From Anaeromassilibacillus sp. An172 (GTDB lineage: Bacteria > Bacillota > Clostridia > Oscillospirales > Acutalibacteraceae): 38,306 nt of DNA. Position 1 is the stretch's first letter. Every line of letters begins with the position of its first letter. Positions 1-8,262 of this stretch are shown in pieces. The stretch is taken from positions 1-38,306 of the forward strand of contig NZ_NFKS01000029.1 in NCBI RefSeq assembly GCF_002160515.1, in the 5' to 3' direction. The notes beneath the pieces were generated by a model. That model did no database searches. It was not told the DNA's origin and saw nothing but the letters and a program-made list of their open reading frames with translations. The translations under genes and the position numbers were made by a program.

Positions 1-88
1 TTAGCTCTGCTTAAAATAGCCAAGTTTATTATTTTTTCGTAAGGTACGGTTGCGGCGCTAAAGTTTCCGCTGGAAATAGGAACACAGC
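1..88. other. short non-coding left edge
   Basis: No gene is visible here. The stretch follows the stop of the third trio gene. If that protein once had a recombinase catalytic domain, no frame here continues it with recognisable motifs, although one minus-strand frame stays open to the window edge. A GGCGCTAAAG motif at 54-63 resembles the regulon half-site found further right, but no -35/-10 follows at the required distance. Confidence 0.4.
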
Positions 89-955
89 TTAACTCTCTGC
101 CTTTGGCGTTGGCGGAATGTCCCTTGTGAGGAACAGTCCGATCAGGTTTGGATAATCGCACATCTGGCCGGTGCTTTCCAGCAGACTGCGCAGCCGGTTC
201 AAATCTGCATGGTAGTGTTTCGTCCCTGTAGCTTCCGTCTTTAGGTAGGTCAGGTATTCCTCTATGATCTCCCGGTTCAGGTCCCGGCAGGACTGCACCT
301 GTGGGTATCGATCTGCCAGATATCTCGACAGGCGTCTGGCTGCCGTTAATTCCTTCTGTACACAGGCAATGGCTTCCCCCTGCAGGTTCAGGTAGATCCC
401 TTTCTTCAGCTCCTGTCGGATGCCATCTTGGGATATCCGCGTAAAATTCAGCGTTCTGACCCGCTTGATTGGATTCTCTCTGTGTTCGATTTCCAGCTTG
501 TCCAGCTCCCAGACATCCTTTTCTTCTTCCCGGCGGGCATCTACTGCTGTGAACTTGAGCATTCGCTCAAAATATCCAATTTCTCTTGCCTTGGATATGT
601 TCTCTTTGCCGGTGGGTCCTCTGCTCCTATAATACAATGGGATGTGTTCCTTGAACATCCATGTCCGGAACTGTTTGACCCAGGTTTCCGGAGCCTTATC
701 CCGCAGGCTGGATTTTGCTGTTGCACATTCTTTCAGGAACCTGCGCACCTTATTGTAGAACTGTTTGTCGCCCTGCATTCTTCCGATGCTTACCTGCGTA
801 CTGCGGTATCGGATGAATCCTTCAATCTCTTCCTTTAGTTTAGGCGACGGCAGCCCTGCCAGGTCGTAACAAGGGTTGCGTCCTATGATTCGTGCCAGGC
901 CATCCGGTATTTCCTCCATTCCGTACAGCAGCCGCAGGTATATTTTCTCATCCAT
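89..955 (-). CDS. third protein of a tyrosine-recombinase trio, catalytic domain absent
   Basis: This 288-residue protein is the last gene of the trio operon. The start is the ATG inside ATGGATGA, which overlaps the stop of the upstream recombinase by 8 bases and follows an AGAGGTGAGG ribosome site. The longer reading from 1015 lacks such a site. The sequence is charged and helical. Its last 100 residues (around LNREIIEEYLTYLKTEATGT) look like the core-binding SAM-like domain of Tn554 TnpB-type recombinases. It stops just where the catalytic domain would start, and no R, HxxR or Tyr motif is present. It may be an accessory protein, as TnpC is in Tn554, or a truncated third recombinase. The position and overlap support translational coupling; the role is inferred. 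Confidence 0.6.
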   Translation of the reverse strand: MDEKIYLRLLYGMEEIPDGLARIIGRNPCYDLAGLPSPKLKEEIEGFIRYRSTQVSIGRMQGDKQFYNKVRRFLKECATAKSSLRDKAPETWVKQFRTWMFKEHIPLYYRSRGPTGKENISKAREIGYFERMLKFTAVDARREEEKDVWELDKLEIEHRENPIKRVRTLNFTRISQDGIRQELKKGIYLNLQGEAIACVQKELTAARRLSRYLADRYPQVQSCRDLNREIIEEYLTYLKTEATGTKHYHADLNRLRSLLESTGQMCDYPNLIGLFLTRDIPPTPKAES

Positions 956-2678
956 CTTTTTCCTCACCTCTCTTGATGTATGACGCCAGGCTGTGCCGGC
1001 TGAAGTAGTCTTCACTCGCTTTTTCGATCTTCTTGGGCATGTAGTCGATATACTGCTCGGTCATCTCCTCATAGTCGTGACCGAGGTAATCGCGGATACT
1101 CTGCAGGGATACGCCTGAGTCATAGAAGCAGGTCGCTATGGTGTGGCGGTAATCGTGGGAGCGGAAGATGTATTCCCCGTTCTGAATGTCGTTGCGTTCG
1201 CAGTATTTCAGCATATTGTAGCGGAAGGTTCCGCTCCGGTAGGGGCCGCCTTTGCTGTTTTGGAACACATAGTCCCCCGCTTTTATGTGGTGCTTTTTCA
1301 GGTATACCCGCATCAGCTTATACAGGGCCGCAGGAATTGGGATACGTTTGTAAGTGCGCATTTTGATCTGATAGACCTGAATCCAGGCGTCATCGCCCTG
1401 TATGTAGTAGGCGTTCCCTTTCAGGGTACACACCTCGCTGATCCGTAACCCTATACCCCATAGATGCAGATACATCAGCCGGAGGGTTTCAGGGAAGGCA
1501 TAGAGCTTGGAGAAGATTTCTTCTGTGACCTCCTGTGCCACGCTCCGGTTATGATGCTTCAGTACCGTCTTCTGCAGTAAGCTGTCCGCATCGAAGGGGA
1601 TTTGTCCGATGAGCTGCCGTACCCGCAGATGGTTGAAGAAGTGCAGGATGCTCATGACGATCTTATTGTAGGTTTCCGCCTGTACCCCCCTCTGCCGCTG
1701 CACCCGGAAGTACGCCTCCATCTGCGCCGGCGTTACAGAGCAGATATCGGTATCTTCCGGCTGCTGGATATCATTCAGGAAGCTTCGCAGGTAGATGAGT
1801 TCCCCCCGGATCACGCCGACCGACAGGTTGGTGATACCAAGCCCATACCGGATATATCTTTTGAGAAGTTCCCGGTTCCGGCGGTGCGTTACTTCGACAA
1901 AGGAGATGCTTAACACAGGGTTTGCGGGATCCATCCGCTCTGGCTGTATGTGGAACCGCTCCATATACCATACATGGGCGTTCCAGTTGATTTCCTCCGC
2001 TTGCAGGAACAGCGCTCTTCGGCAGAAGTTGATGATTCTAGGGCGCTTGCTTTCCGTGAGCCGGTTGCTGGGGATTTCACGGAACGCCTGTATCTGCGGC
2101 AGTTCCATGGCTTCGATATCCTCGATCCACTGCTCCGTACAAAAGTCATACAGGTCCCGCAGCCCCAACAGGTGGACGCGCCTACCTTCAGGGCTTGTGC
2201 TGTTCTCCAGCTCATAATGCAGGATGTCGAACACTTGCCGTTTCATCCTCTCCGGGGCATTTCTGGAAAAATCCCAGACATGCTCGTTTTTCCTTGTGGA
2301 ATTTCGGAACATGGCCGAAACCTTTGGGTCTGGATGGTATGGCAGGTAGAGGATTCCATTCTCATACCGCGGCCGTGCGACCTTTCCATCCTCCAGGATG
2401 TGGAACTCCTGGCTCAGCGCATGCTGTTTGAGCTTGTCAAAGGCCAGCAGGTGATGGCGGATATGCTTCATACCGCTTTGCCCTTCCAGGTAGGCTTCAA
2501 AACTTTTTCTTGTTGCATAGTCCAGCTCCGAGAAATCCTGGATCCCTTCCATGACCATGAAGTCGATCACACTGGCTTTATAGCTGATCTGCACCCTGGC
2601 GGCTTCCGCTTCCAATCTGGCTCGAAGCGCCTGATTATCCTGTTTTGCTGTTATCTGCCTGAGCGCAGCCGTCGGCAT
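948..2678 (-). CDS. TnpB-like tyrosine recombinase/integrase
   Basis: This 576-residue site-specific tyrosine recombinase should cut and rejoin DNA through a phosphotyrosine link. Catalytic residues are visible near the C-terminus: Arg412 in GLRISE, Lys444 in RTYKR, His508 and Arg511 in SHDYRH, His534 in LGHDY and Tyr543. The long N-terminal half (about 380 residues) resembles the DNA-binding extension of Tn554 TnpB (about 630 residues). The start follows AGGAGGTG, which overlaps the TAA of the preceding recombinase; the gap is 16 bases. It overlaps the third trio gene by 8 bases. This arrangement matches Tn554-like or recombinase-in-trio elements, which transpose without classical terminal repeats. 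All catalytic residues are present, so it is probably active. Confidence 0.88.
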   Translation of the reverse strand: MPTAALRQITAKQDNQALRARLEAEAARVQISYKASVIDFMVMEGIQDFSELDYATRKSFEAYLEGQSGMKHIRHHLLAFDKLKQHALSQEFHILEDGKVARPRYENGILYLPYHPDPKVSAMFRNSTRKNEHVWDFSRNAPERMKRQVFDILHYELENSTSPEGRRVHLLGLRDLYDFCTEQWIEDIEAMELPQIQAFREIPSNRLTESKRPRIINFCRRALFLQAEEINWNAHVWYMERFHIQPERMDPANPVLSISFVEVTHRRNRELLKRYIRYGLGITNLSVGVIRGELIYLRSFLNDIQQPEDTDICSVTPAQMEAYFRVQRQRGVQAETYNKIVMSILHFFNHLRVRQLIGQIPFDADSLLQKTVLKHHNRSVAQEVTEEIFSKLYAFPETLRLMYLHLWGIGLRISEVCTLKGNAYYIQGDDAWIQVYQIKMRTYKRIPIPAALYKLMRVYLKKHHIKAGDYVFQNSKGGPYRSGTFRYNMLKYCERNDIQNGEYIFRSHDYRHTIATCFYDSGVSLQSIRDYLGHDYEEMTEQYIDYMPKKIEKASEDYFSRHSLASYIKRGEEKDG

Positions 2679-2694
2679 AGCGGTTCACCTCCTC

Positions 2695-3810
2695 TTACAG
2701 CAGATCCTTGATCCCATATAGATCCGAGTGCTTTTCATAAAATTCCCGGCTTGCGGTCATCAGCTGGTTATCCAGGATGCCCAGATATTTGACCGTCGTA
2801 TCCAGATGCTTATGTCCCAGGGCCAGCTGGATCAGCTCCAGCGCCCAGCCGGCGTCCCGTCTGGACACCGCATAATATCTGCGGAGCATGTGCGGGGTCA
2901 GCTTAATGCCGGTTTTTTCCTCCATTCGGTCCAGCATGTCATACACGCTCTCCACCCGCATGGGTTTGCCAGCGGTTTCTCCCCTGATATTAATAAACAG
3001 GAGGCTCTGCCGCTGCAGTAACCTCCTGTATTCCGCCAGATAATGCAGCAGGAACTCGAAGGTTTCCCTGCTGATCTTCGCTGAGCGGTATTCCGCATTC
3101 TTGGCTCGGGCTTCGTTGTCGTTGTCGTCCCGGAAGTACACCTTGAGGACCTGCTTCTCATAATCGATATCCTTGGTATAATCCACACCCAGGATCTCGC
3201 CGATCCGAAATCCGGTCTCTGCCAGCAGCAGGAGCAGCAGCTGATCCCGGAGGTTGGTACAGGCCCGGAGGATATCGATGATCTCCGGCTCTTGCGCCGC
3301 CCGCACATTCCGGTCCTTTTCCTTCAGGTACCCCTTGAAAGACTTGGAACGGATCGTCCGTTTGACCCCTACCGCATTGGATACGGTGATCTGGTTGTAA
3401 GCCAGCACCCGCAGGGGTTCCGTATATCCGTTATCCGCCAGATATAAAAAGAACCCGAACACATCCTTGAGGTATGCGTTGCAGGTTCCATTTCCCGTCT
3501 TCGCTGTTCGATTGTCTGTGATATGCCGTCCCTCCACCAGCCAATAGAGGAACTGCCCGAAGTGGCTGCTCTGTTCCTCAAAGCTCTTTTTTGCCACTTG
3601 CAATAGCTCGGTCCCGGTCTGATCCGGATAGTTCAGGTAGTAGCAGATCGAAAGGGCGAGCCGTCTGACCGTGTTTGGCGACCGGTTGGCGTCCGCCTTA
3701 TGCTTCAGGTACTTGCTCGGCAGGAGAACGATATCGTAGTTTTCCTGGTCTTCGATGTAGTACAGCTTCCGTTTGCCGTCTACGCTGATCCTGATCCGAT
3801 ACCGGTTCAT
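2695..3810 (-). CDS. TnpA-like tyrosine recombinase/integrase
   Basis: This is the first gene of the trio, coding for 371 residues. The ATG at 3810 lies 8 bases after AAAGGAG. A GTG three codons upstream would sit directly on that site and is less likely. The C-terminal half carries the full tyrosine-recombinase set (numbers counted from the GTG): Arg205 in TGFRIGE, His310 and Arg313 in TPHMLRR, His336 in LGHKH and nucleophile Tyr345. The N-terminal half is a core-binding domain. Size and order match TnpA of Tn554 (361 residues). With its two downstream partners it should mediate integration and excision of a mobile element whose ends are not recognisable here. Confidence 0.88.
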   Translation of the reverse strand: MNRYRIRISVDGKRKLYYIEDQENYDIVLLPSKYLKHKADANRSPNTVRRLALSICYYLNYPDQTGTELLQVAKKSFEEQSSHFGQFLYWLVEGRHITDNRTAKTGNGTCNAYLKDVFGFFLYLADNGYTEPLRVLAYNQITVSNAVGVKRTIRSKSFKGYLKEKDRNVRAAQEPEIIDILRACTNLRDQLLLLLLAETGFRIGEILGVDYTKDIDYEKQVLKVYFRDDNDNEARAKNAEYRSAKISRETFEFLLHYLAEYRRLLQRQSLLFINIRGETAGKPMRVESVYDMLDRMEEKTGIKLTPHMLRRYYAVSRRDAGWALELIQLALGHKHLDTTVKYLGILDNQLMTASREFYEKHSDLYGIKDLL

Positions 3811-3842
3811 CCGCCTCACTCCTTTCCTTCGACTGCATACAC

Positions 3843-3871
3843 AGTATATACTATCTTTTCGAACATATCCA
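3843..3871 (-). promoter_or_regulatory. candidate promoter of the recombinase trio
   Basis: On the minus strand TGGATA (3866-3871) and TATACT (3843-3848) are separated by exactly 17 bases, about 33 bases before the first trio start codon. Each hexamer matches the sigma-70 consensus at four or more positions. The -10 lies within the palindrome AGTATATACT, which could also bind a repressor. Confidence 0.45.
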
Positions 3872-3885
3872 GGAAAACAACCGAT

Positions 3886-3912
3886 AAAAACGCCCTATTT
3901 TTCAGCGTTTTT
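3886..3912 (-). terminator. weak terminator overlapping the end of the MazF gene
   Basis: AAAAACGC and GCGTTTTT form an 8-pair stem with the MazF stop codon in the loop, and the right arm on the minus strand ends in Ts. The AT-rich stem is weak, so read-through into the recombinase trio is possible. Confidence 0.35.
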
Positions 3913-4278
3913 CCCATCATAACCAACAAGCCCGTCCAATCCGAAGCTGATCAGGATTGCCCGGTCCACAGCGGCCATCCTCTCCCCGTCCAGCCTGCCG
4001 ATATATGCGCCCAGGCGCATGCGGTCAATGGTCCGCACCTGTTCCAGCATAGCAAAGGACGCAGTCCTCAGCCCTGTGGGCAGCCTGGGCAGCCCGATAT
4101 GGGTGGGCAGCCTCCGTTTTCTTCTTCTTCTGCTGGTAATGGCAGCGACGATGACCGTGGAACCGTGATGGTTGCCCACATCGTTTTGTATGACCAGCAC
4201 CGGGCGCCGGCCGCCCTGTTCGCATCCGACCACAGGGGTCAGGTCCGCATAGTAAATGTCCCCTCGCCTGATCTCCAT
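3895..4278 (-). CDS. mazF: MazF/PemK-type endoribonuclease toxin
   Basis: This 127-residue protein belongs to the MazF/PemK family of mRNA interferases, which cleave single-stranded mRNA at short motifs and arrest growth. Visible family features are RRGDIYYADL at the N-terminus, RPVLVIQND, the TVIVAAIT strand and the LEQVRTID segment. The start is the ATG after GAGGTGGCGCAT; the open frame extends 19 codons further without support. No MazE-like antitoxin (short AbrB- or RHH-type protein) is adjacent. Instead a 126-residue protein of another family lies 13 bases upstream in the same transcript and could be an unusual antitoxin. MazF genes often stabilise mobile elements, which fits the neighbouring recombinases. 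Confidence 0.85.
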   Translation of the reverse strand: MEIRRGDIYYADLTPVVGCEQGGRRPVLVIQNDVGNHHGSTVIVAAITSRRRRKRRLPTHIGLPRLPTGLRTASFAMLEQVRTIDRMRLGAYIGRLDGERMAAVDRAILISFGLDGLVGYDGKNAEK

Positions 4279-4291
4279 ATGCGCCACCTCG

Positions 4292-4672
4292 CTACTGTGC
4301 GCCAGGCTTGTCCTTCTGGGGAGCATACGCCTCAAACGCCGCCCTGCTGACTACGGGGATCTCTTTTGCCCTGCGCCGCCCCATCTGGATCGGCGCCAGC
4401 AGGGGCAGGACTCTGCCGCACAGGATCTGGTCTGGGCAGTTCATAATGAACCCGCCCGCAGTATCCAGAATCAGGTTGTCCAGCATGTCGGTCAGGATGA
4501 TCTTCTCTGCATCGTACTGATGGGCGCCAATAAAGTTGGCGATATTTTCCGGCGTCATCTCCAGGACATATTCCTGCCTGGCTCCGCCGTCCAGCGGATA
4601 GATATATGCGTACCCGGCATGCTCTCTGCCAGGGATTTCCTTCTCTACGATGGTTTGTTCCTTCCGTTTCAA
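4292..4672 (-). CDS. 126-residue protein with a 'TPENIA(N/S)FIG' domain, partner of MazF
   Basis: I chose the TTG start because AGGAGG lies 7 bases before it; an ATG immediately upstream is in another frame. No named family is recognised. About 75 residues match the C-terminal domain of the DUF4240 protein at 36746-37672. Shared blocks include TPENIANFIG versus TPENIASFIG, a CPD motif and APIQMG versus IPIQLG. The same domain therefore occurs alone here and fused to DUF4240 at the other end of the window. It ends 13 bases before mazF, so the two are almost certainly co-transcribed. Its place suggests a possible MazF antitoxin or a cargo protein, but nothing in the sequence proves either. Confidence 0.65.
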   Translation of the reverse strand: MKRKEQTIVEKEIPGREHAGYAYIYPLDGGARQEYVLEMTPENIANFIGAHQYDAEKIILTDMLDNLILDTAGGFIMNCPDQILCGRVLPLLAPIQMGRRRAKEIPVVSRAAFEAYAPQKDKPGAQ

Positions 4673-4694
4673 ACTTCATCCTCCTCTCCCTATG

Positions 4695-4732
4695 TAGAAA
4701 GGCGGCGATCCGTTTTGGGGCAGACCGCCGCC
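4695..4732 (-). terminator. hairpin with short T-run upstream of the mazF pair
   Basis: GGCGGCG (4701-4707) pairs with CGCCGCC (4726-4732). On the minus strand the stem is followed by TTTCT. It would end transcripts coming from the sigma-like gene or the non-coding stretch to its right, just before the TTG-started gene. The T-run is short. Confidence 0.4.
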
Positions 4733-4739
4733 TGTGATA

Positions 4740-5064
4740 TCAATCGTTTTGACCCTTTACCGATACTTGTCCACGACCCCCTCGGTACACGGGAACGCAT
4801 TTCCCGGCCATGCATTTGGCCTCATTGGAATCTCACCACCCTGTGGTTCTCACAGAGCCGCCCTCGTTGGCTGCGACGGATCACGGTTGACGCCGCTTCA
4901 CGCTCGGCCTGTCGACTGGACGGAAGTATCTTTAATGCCTCTGCCTTTCATGTCCCTCGCTGCGGGTGCGCCGCAGCGTCGGAGCTTTGCCGGCCTTGGA
5001 GGTTTCCTGTATCGGTTGGCCATCCGGGCTTGTGCTCCTGTAGCTTGTCCCTTTCGGGGACAGC
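4740..5064 (-). ncRNA. candidate structured RNA (hairpin-rich non-coding stretch)
   Basis: About 440 bases between 4740 and 5197 hold no convincing gene. At least five compact perfect hairpins occur: GGGAA/TTCCC (4791-4805), GGCC/GGCC (4806-4821), CTGTG/CACAG (4841-4855), CGCTGCGG/CCGCAGCG (4958-4978) and GTCCC/GGGAC (5047-5061). The left edge is TCAATCGTTTTGA (4740-4752), which matches an arm of the palindromes in front of the two sigma-like genes. A terminator-like hairpin follows on the minus strand, so I place the candidate there. The strand and function are inferred, and no known RNA family is recognised. Confidence 0.4.
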
Positions 5065-5197
5065 AGAGGGAAAGTAGAAAATGCGCTGTACTATGAAATT
5101 GTCAAAGAGCAAAGCCCGTTCCCTTGTCACGGGGAAACAGGCGAAGGAGATTGACCCCTTCACCTATAACCTCACTTCCAAGACAAAACACAACCCC

Positions 5198-5667
5198 CTA
5201 TTTCAGAAATTCCCGAATTTTTTTCAGCGCCGCACTCACGGACTTCTGTACCGTTTGATAGCTGCATCTTTCCCGTTCCGCAATTTCTTCGTAGGTGAGT
5301 CCATCAAAGAAATACATCTGCAGCCTTCTTTTCTGGATTTCCGGCAGCCGCCTGATTCCTTCTCAAGTGCCTGTGTCTGTAGGAATTCATAAACAGCGTC
5401 TTCCACTGTGGCCTGATTCTCCGGCACACGGCGGCTTAAGAGAGCCTCGCTCAGCTCGGTCTGATCCAGATGCCTCTCCTGCTCATTGAGGAAGGAGAGA
5501 TCGTCCAATTCAAACCGATCAAACAGCGCATAGAGCTTTACATCCAGTTCCAACTTGTGCGGGAACCCCTGGCCGTCTTTAAACGAGAGGTAGCATTTCC
5601 CATCGACCAATGACAGGGTATAGGGATTATACTTGTCCTTTCTTCTCTTGGGATGTCTGTCATCCAT
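5198..5667 (-). pseudogene. sigma-70-like small regulator, frameshifted copy
   Basis: This is a paralog of the intact gene at 26502-26972. The N-terminal part (MDDRHPKRRKDKYNPYTLS, later ELDDLSFLNEQERHLD) aligns residue for residue. At about 5358 one base of a G-run (minus strand) appears missing. The frame then leaves the family, while the shifted frame continues with RRLPEIQKRRLQMYFFDGLT and the helix-turn-helix of sigma region 4, ending in REFLK at 5198. Restoring one G gives a full 156-residue protein like its paralog. The start ATG lies 8 bases after GGAGG; longer readings begin on the ribosome site itself. Small region-4-like proteins of this type are common in clostridial ICEs. It could be a real pseudogene or an assembly error. 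Confidence 0.8.
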
Positions 5668-5678
5668 TTTCATATCCT

Positions 5679-5720
5679 CCAATCAACCGTTTTTTTGAAT
5701 GAGCCAAAACGATTGATTGG
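5679..5720 (-). promoter_or_regulatory. palindrome overlapping the ribosome site of the sigma-like copy
   Basis: Fifteen-base arms (5679-5693 and 5706-5720) pair with one mismatch. On the minus strand the 3' arm runs into the GGAGG ribosome site, so the RNA hairpin could mask it; the DNA could equally be an operator. The intact paralog has the same structure at 26986-27021. Confidence 0.55.
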
Positions 5721-6049
5721 GCGGACTACGGCATCCTATGGAAAAGCCGCATATATAACAAAATGCGCGCCAACAGACGCTATGGTCCGCTTGCGCGCAT
5801 ACAAATTTATGAAGGGATAAGAAGAGGTGTCATGGATGTAATGGGGGTTCATGGCAAGCTCTTTTATAGAATGTAAACCCGAATGTATAAAGAAGAAGCT
5901 GTAGATCACTCCTAAGAGCGAAGCTCGTTACTGCCTGGTTTAGGCTATATCGCCATGGTTTCCAGAGAACTAAGCATTCTGTTTTTTGACCATCTGGCCT
6001 GCTTCGCCACTTTTTTCATGAGCCATTCTGTCTCCTTCTGCCGGCTGTC
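5721..6049. other. non-coding spacer with one hairpin
   Basis: I see no credible gene in this stretch. A hairpin with perfect arms ATGCGCGC/GCGCGCAT lies at 5763-5800. An 18-codon minus-strand reading frame behind AGAAGGAGA (about 6000-6040) has a good ribosome site but no other support. Confidence 0.4.
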
Positions 6050-6083
6050 AAAACGGGCTGGGTGTAGCCTTTGCACCCAGCCC
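6050..6083 (-). terminator. rho-independent terminator of the surface-protein operon
   Basis: GGGCTGGGTG (6055-6064) pairs perfectly with CACCCAGCCC (6074-6083), and the minus strand continues with GTTTTG. It lies 40 bases after the stop of the last surface-protein gene and is probably the end of the long minus-strand gene run that begins at 22430. Confidence 0.75.
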
Positions 6084-6125
6084 GCCTGCAGACGCTTTTG
6101 CCGGTTTCGTTTCAGTTAATCAGCC

Positions 6126-8039
6126 TTATTTCCCGGCCGCCGCCTTTTTCCGCCTGTAGAACAGCATTCCCAGCACGCCGCAGGAGGCCAGCATCAGGCC
6201 GATCCACAGCGCTAGATTACTGCTGTCCCCGGTCTGCGGGCTTTCTATTTGCCCAGAAGGCTTGCCCTGCTGTTCGGGCTTGGCTGGATCGGTTGGCTCA
6301 GTCGGGTCGGTAGGAGTGGTCGGGTCAGTAGGATCCGTTGGCTCAGTGGGGTCTGTAGGAGTGGTAGGGTCGGTGGGCTGTTCGCTGGTTTCAAACGGTG
6401 TGTTGGAACCAAGGATAGCATACTGGCTCAGATGGGTAGTCTCAAATACCAGGAAGTCTCCTTCCACCACTGCATCAAAGCGTTCCAGCGGGTCACCCAG
6501 ATATACCGCCTGGTAGTATTTGTAGCCCTTCAGGTGGTCGTTCATCGGGATTTTGACCGTCATGGGGTTGTCCTTGATTTCCAGAGCTTTACCGTCTTTT
6601 CTAACGCTGATGTCGTAAATGGACAGCAGGCCCGGCAGTTCCTCTTTCAGTTCCGGACGGCTTCCCAGCACGCTTTCCTGCGCGATGGTGTCAGCAGAAA
6701 GCTCTGCTCCCTCTGGCACGCCGTCGGTCAGGGAGATGGAAACGCCGGTTTCGGAAGCAGTCAGATCTTTGACGCCAGTATCCTCACCAGGTTTTGTTCC
6801 AGGATCAGTGCCCGGATCGGTAGAAGTCCCGGACGGGGATACTTTGATCACATCATTGGTGCAGTAGTAGCTATACATGCCGGTCTTTACCACGTTGGTG
6901 GTATAGCCTGCCGGAATATCTTCTTCGGTCGCACCGCTGACGCCTTCTCCAGCCACAGGCACTACAATTTTTGTCAGGGTTGTCTGACCCCAATCCTCCG
7001 CAGTTACGTCATCAACGGCGGTCTGATAGACCAACCACTGGGAATGATTCGGGTCTACTCCCCAATAAAACCTCTGCCCGTCCTTGATCAGCACTGTCAT
7101 AGAGCTGATATCGCCTATTTTGGCGCTGATGGTTTCCCCTGAGTCGGTATATCCCTCAGGCAGAACGTCCTTTTCAAGTCCGTCAACGGTAGCAATTTGA
7201 ACGGCAAGATATTCATTTTGGCTAGGAAGTCCTTCCACCTTCACCAGCTCGTGGATATAGCCCACAGGCTTGCCGTTTGTTAAATCGCTGCCGGTGTAGA
7301 TTGTTCCGTAATTAACGCCGTATTTCTTTCCGTCCTCGCCCTTGGTGAGAACCTTCCAGTCTTGAGCAACATAGTTACTTTCATATATGACATTTTCCCA
7401 TTCGGTGGTCTCCCCCTCGATGCCGGAATTGGCGGTCAGGGCAAGCTCTGTTTCCAGATTACCTGTGAAGGGAAGGGTTGAGGATGTTGTCGATACAAAG
7501 GCCGCAGAATAAGTGTTTTCACCTGCGCTCTTATACGCTGTCACAGAAGCGTTTGAGCCGACCTTGAGCAGACCCTGTGTTCCCTCGGCCATAAAGCGGA
7601 TCGCCGCAGTCTGAGACGTTTTGTTTTCATTGATGGTCAGGGAGCCGTCTCCGGTAATTTCCAGATTGCCGCCCCAGCCGAAGCCCCATACAACCAGTTC
7701 GGCGATATGATTGTCACCCACCAGATGAAGCTTCAAATCGTCGCCCATCTCGTTGGTGGCAAGGGTCATTTCCGGGTGGTTGTAGTTTGTCAGGGTGATG
7801 GTGTTGGTAGCCTTGTCATAGACAGCGCCCTCCACCGTGTCAGCCTCGCCGCCGTTGCTATAAAGTACATAACCAAAATAGCTGCCATCGGGTTCTTCTA
7901 CACTGCTATCATACAGCTGCACCCATGCGGCGCTCATGTCCCCGGACGAGGGGCCGTTCGCCGCAAACGCCGGCACAGCCATTCCAACAGCCATACAAAG
8001 CGTCAGCAGTCCTGCAAGAAGTTTGCGCTTTAGTTTCAT
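6126..8039 (-). CDS. sortase-anchored surface protein 1
   Basis: This 637-residue secreted protein starts at the ATG behind AAGGAG; the longer reading begins on the ribosome site. It has a typical signal peptide (KLKRKLLAG...VGMAVPAFAA). Towards the C-terminus there is a domain of about 110 residues (TDGVPEGAELSADTIAQESV to YAILGSN) shared with surface protein 2. A Pro-Thr-Asp/Glu repeat stalk follows, then SPQTGD, a membrane helix and an RRKK tail, which is a sortase cell-wall sorting signal. The N-terminal part has short beta-strand-like stretches (GDGSLTINENKTSQTAAIRF) suggesting a beta-helix or adhesin fold, but no named domain is certain. It is the last gene of the run and is followed by a strong terminator. 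Confidence 0.85.
   Translation of the reverse strand: MKLKRKLLAGLLTLCMAVGMAVPAFAANGPSSGDMSAAWVQLYDSSVEEPDGSYFGYVLYSNGGEADTVEGAVYDKATNTITLTNYNHPEMTLATNEMGDDLKLHLVGDNHIAELVVWGFGWGGNLEITGDGSLTINENKTSQTAAIRFMAEGTQGLLKVGSNASVTAYKSAGENTYSAAFVSTTSSTLPFTGNLETELALTANSGIEGETTEWENVIYESNYVAQDWKVLTKGEDGKKYGVNYGTIYTGSDLTNGKPVGYIHELVKVEGLPSQNEYLAVQIATVDGLEKDVLPEGYTDSGETISAKIGDISSMTVLIKDGQRFYWGVDPNHSQWLVYQTAVDDVTAEDWGQTTLTKIVVPVAGEGVSGATEEDIPAGYTTNVVKTGMYSYYCTNDVIKVSPSGTSTDPGTDPGTKPGEDTGVKDLTASETGVSISLTDGVPEGAELSADTIAQESVLGSRPELKEELPGLLSIYDISVRKDGKALEIKDNPMTVKIPMNDHLKGYKYYQAVYLGDPLERFDAVVEGDFLVFETTHLSQYAILGSNTPFETSEQPTDPTTPTDPTEPTDPTDPTTPTDPTEPTDPAKPEQQGKPSGQIESPQTGDSSNLALWIGLMLASCGVLGMLFYRRKKAAAGK
6284..6380. 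repeat. 9-base Pro-Thr-Asp/Glu-coding tandem array, surface protein 1
   Basis: Imperfect units on a 9-base period code for PTDPTEPTDPTTP in the cell-wall-spanning stalk. Such arrays can change copy number without breaking the frame, so stalk length may vary between strains. Confidence 0.65.
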
Positions 8040-8209
8040 AACTGATTTTTCTCCTTTCAAGATAACTTTTATGTGAATATACAGGTTTGATCATTCTTTT
8101 TGGTGTGTCACCGCCTTTTTTTCTGTATTTCTATGCCATCCGTTCCCCGGCGCGCCGGTTCAGGCAGCCAGGGCGGAACGAATAACCTTCTTTGCCGCAG
8201 TTAAAGTTC

Positions 8210-8255
8210 TTTATGCTTTGGTGAATACCAAAGCATAAAGAAGGGATATCCCTTC
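8210..8255. repeat. double-hairpin spacer repeat, copy 1
   Basis: A 12-base perfect hairpin (TTTATGCTTTGG/CCAAAGCATAAA) is directly followed by the self-complementary GAAGGGATATCCCTTC. Two relatives occur at 8435-8476 and 10618-10658, always in the spacers between surface-protein genes. Confidence 0.65.
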
Positions 8256-8262
8256 TGCGTTT

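Noticed and set aside
48-66. Fifth regulon site (GGCGCTAAAG at the left edge)
   Set aside because: Neither the dyad upstream nor a -35/-10 pair at 9 and 17 bases follows, and no plus-strand gene lies downstream.
1950-2711. 253-codon plus-strand frame opposite the TnpB-like gene
   Set aside because: It is antisense to an intact recombinase with all catalytic residues and shows no recognisable protein features.
5756-5805. Regulon half-site CGCGCCAA at about 5766
   Set aside because: It is part of a hairpin (ATGCGCGC/GCGCGCAT), and the predicted promoter positions carry no fitting hexamers.
5990-6045. 18-codon ORF with a good ribosome site (MAHEKSGEAG...)
   Set aside because: It is too short and lacks any supporting feature or neighbour coupling.
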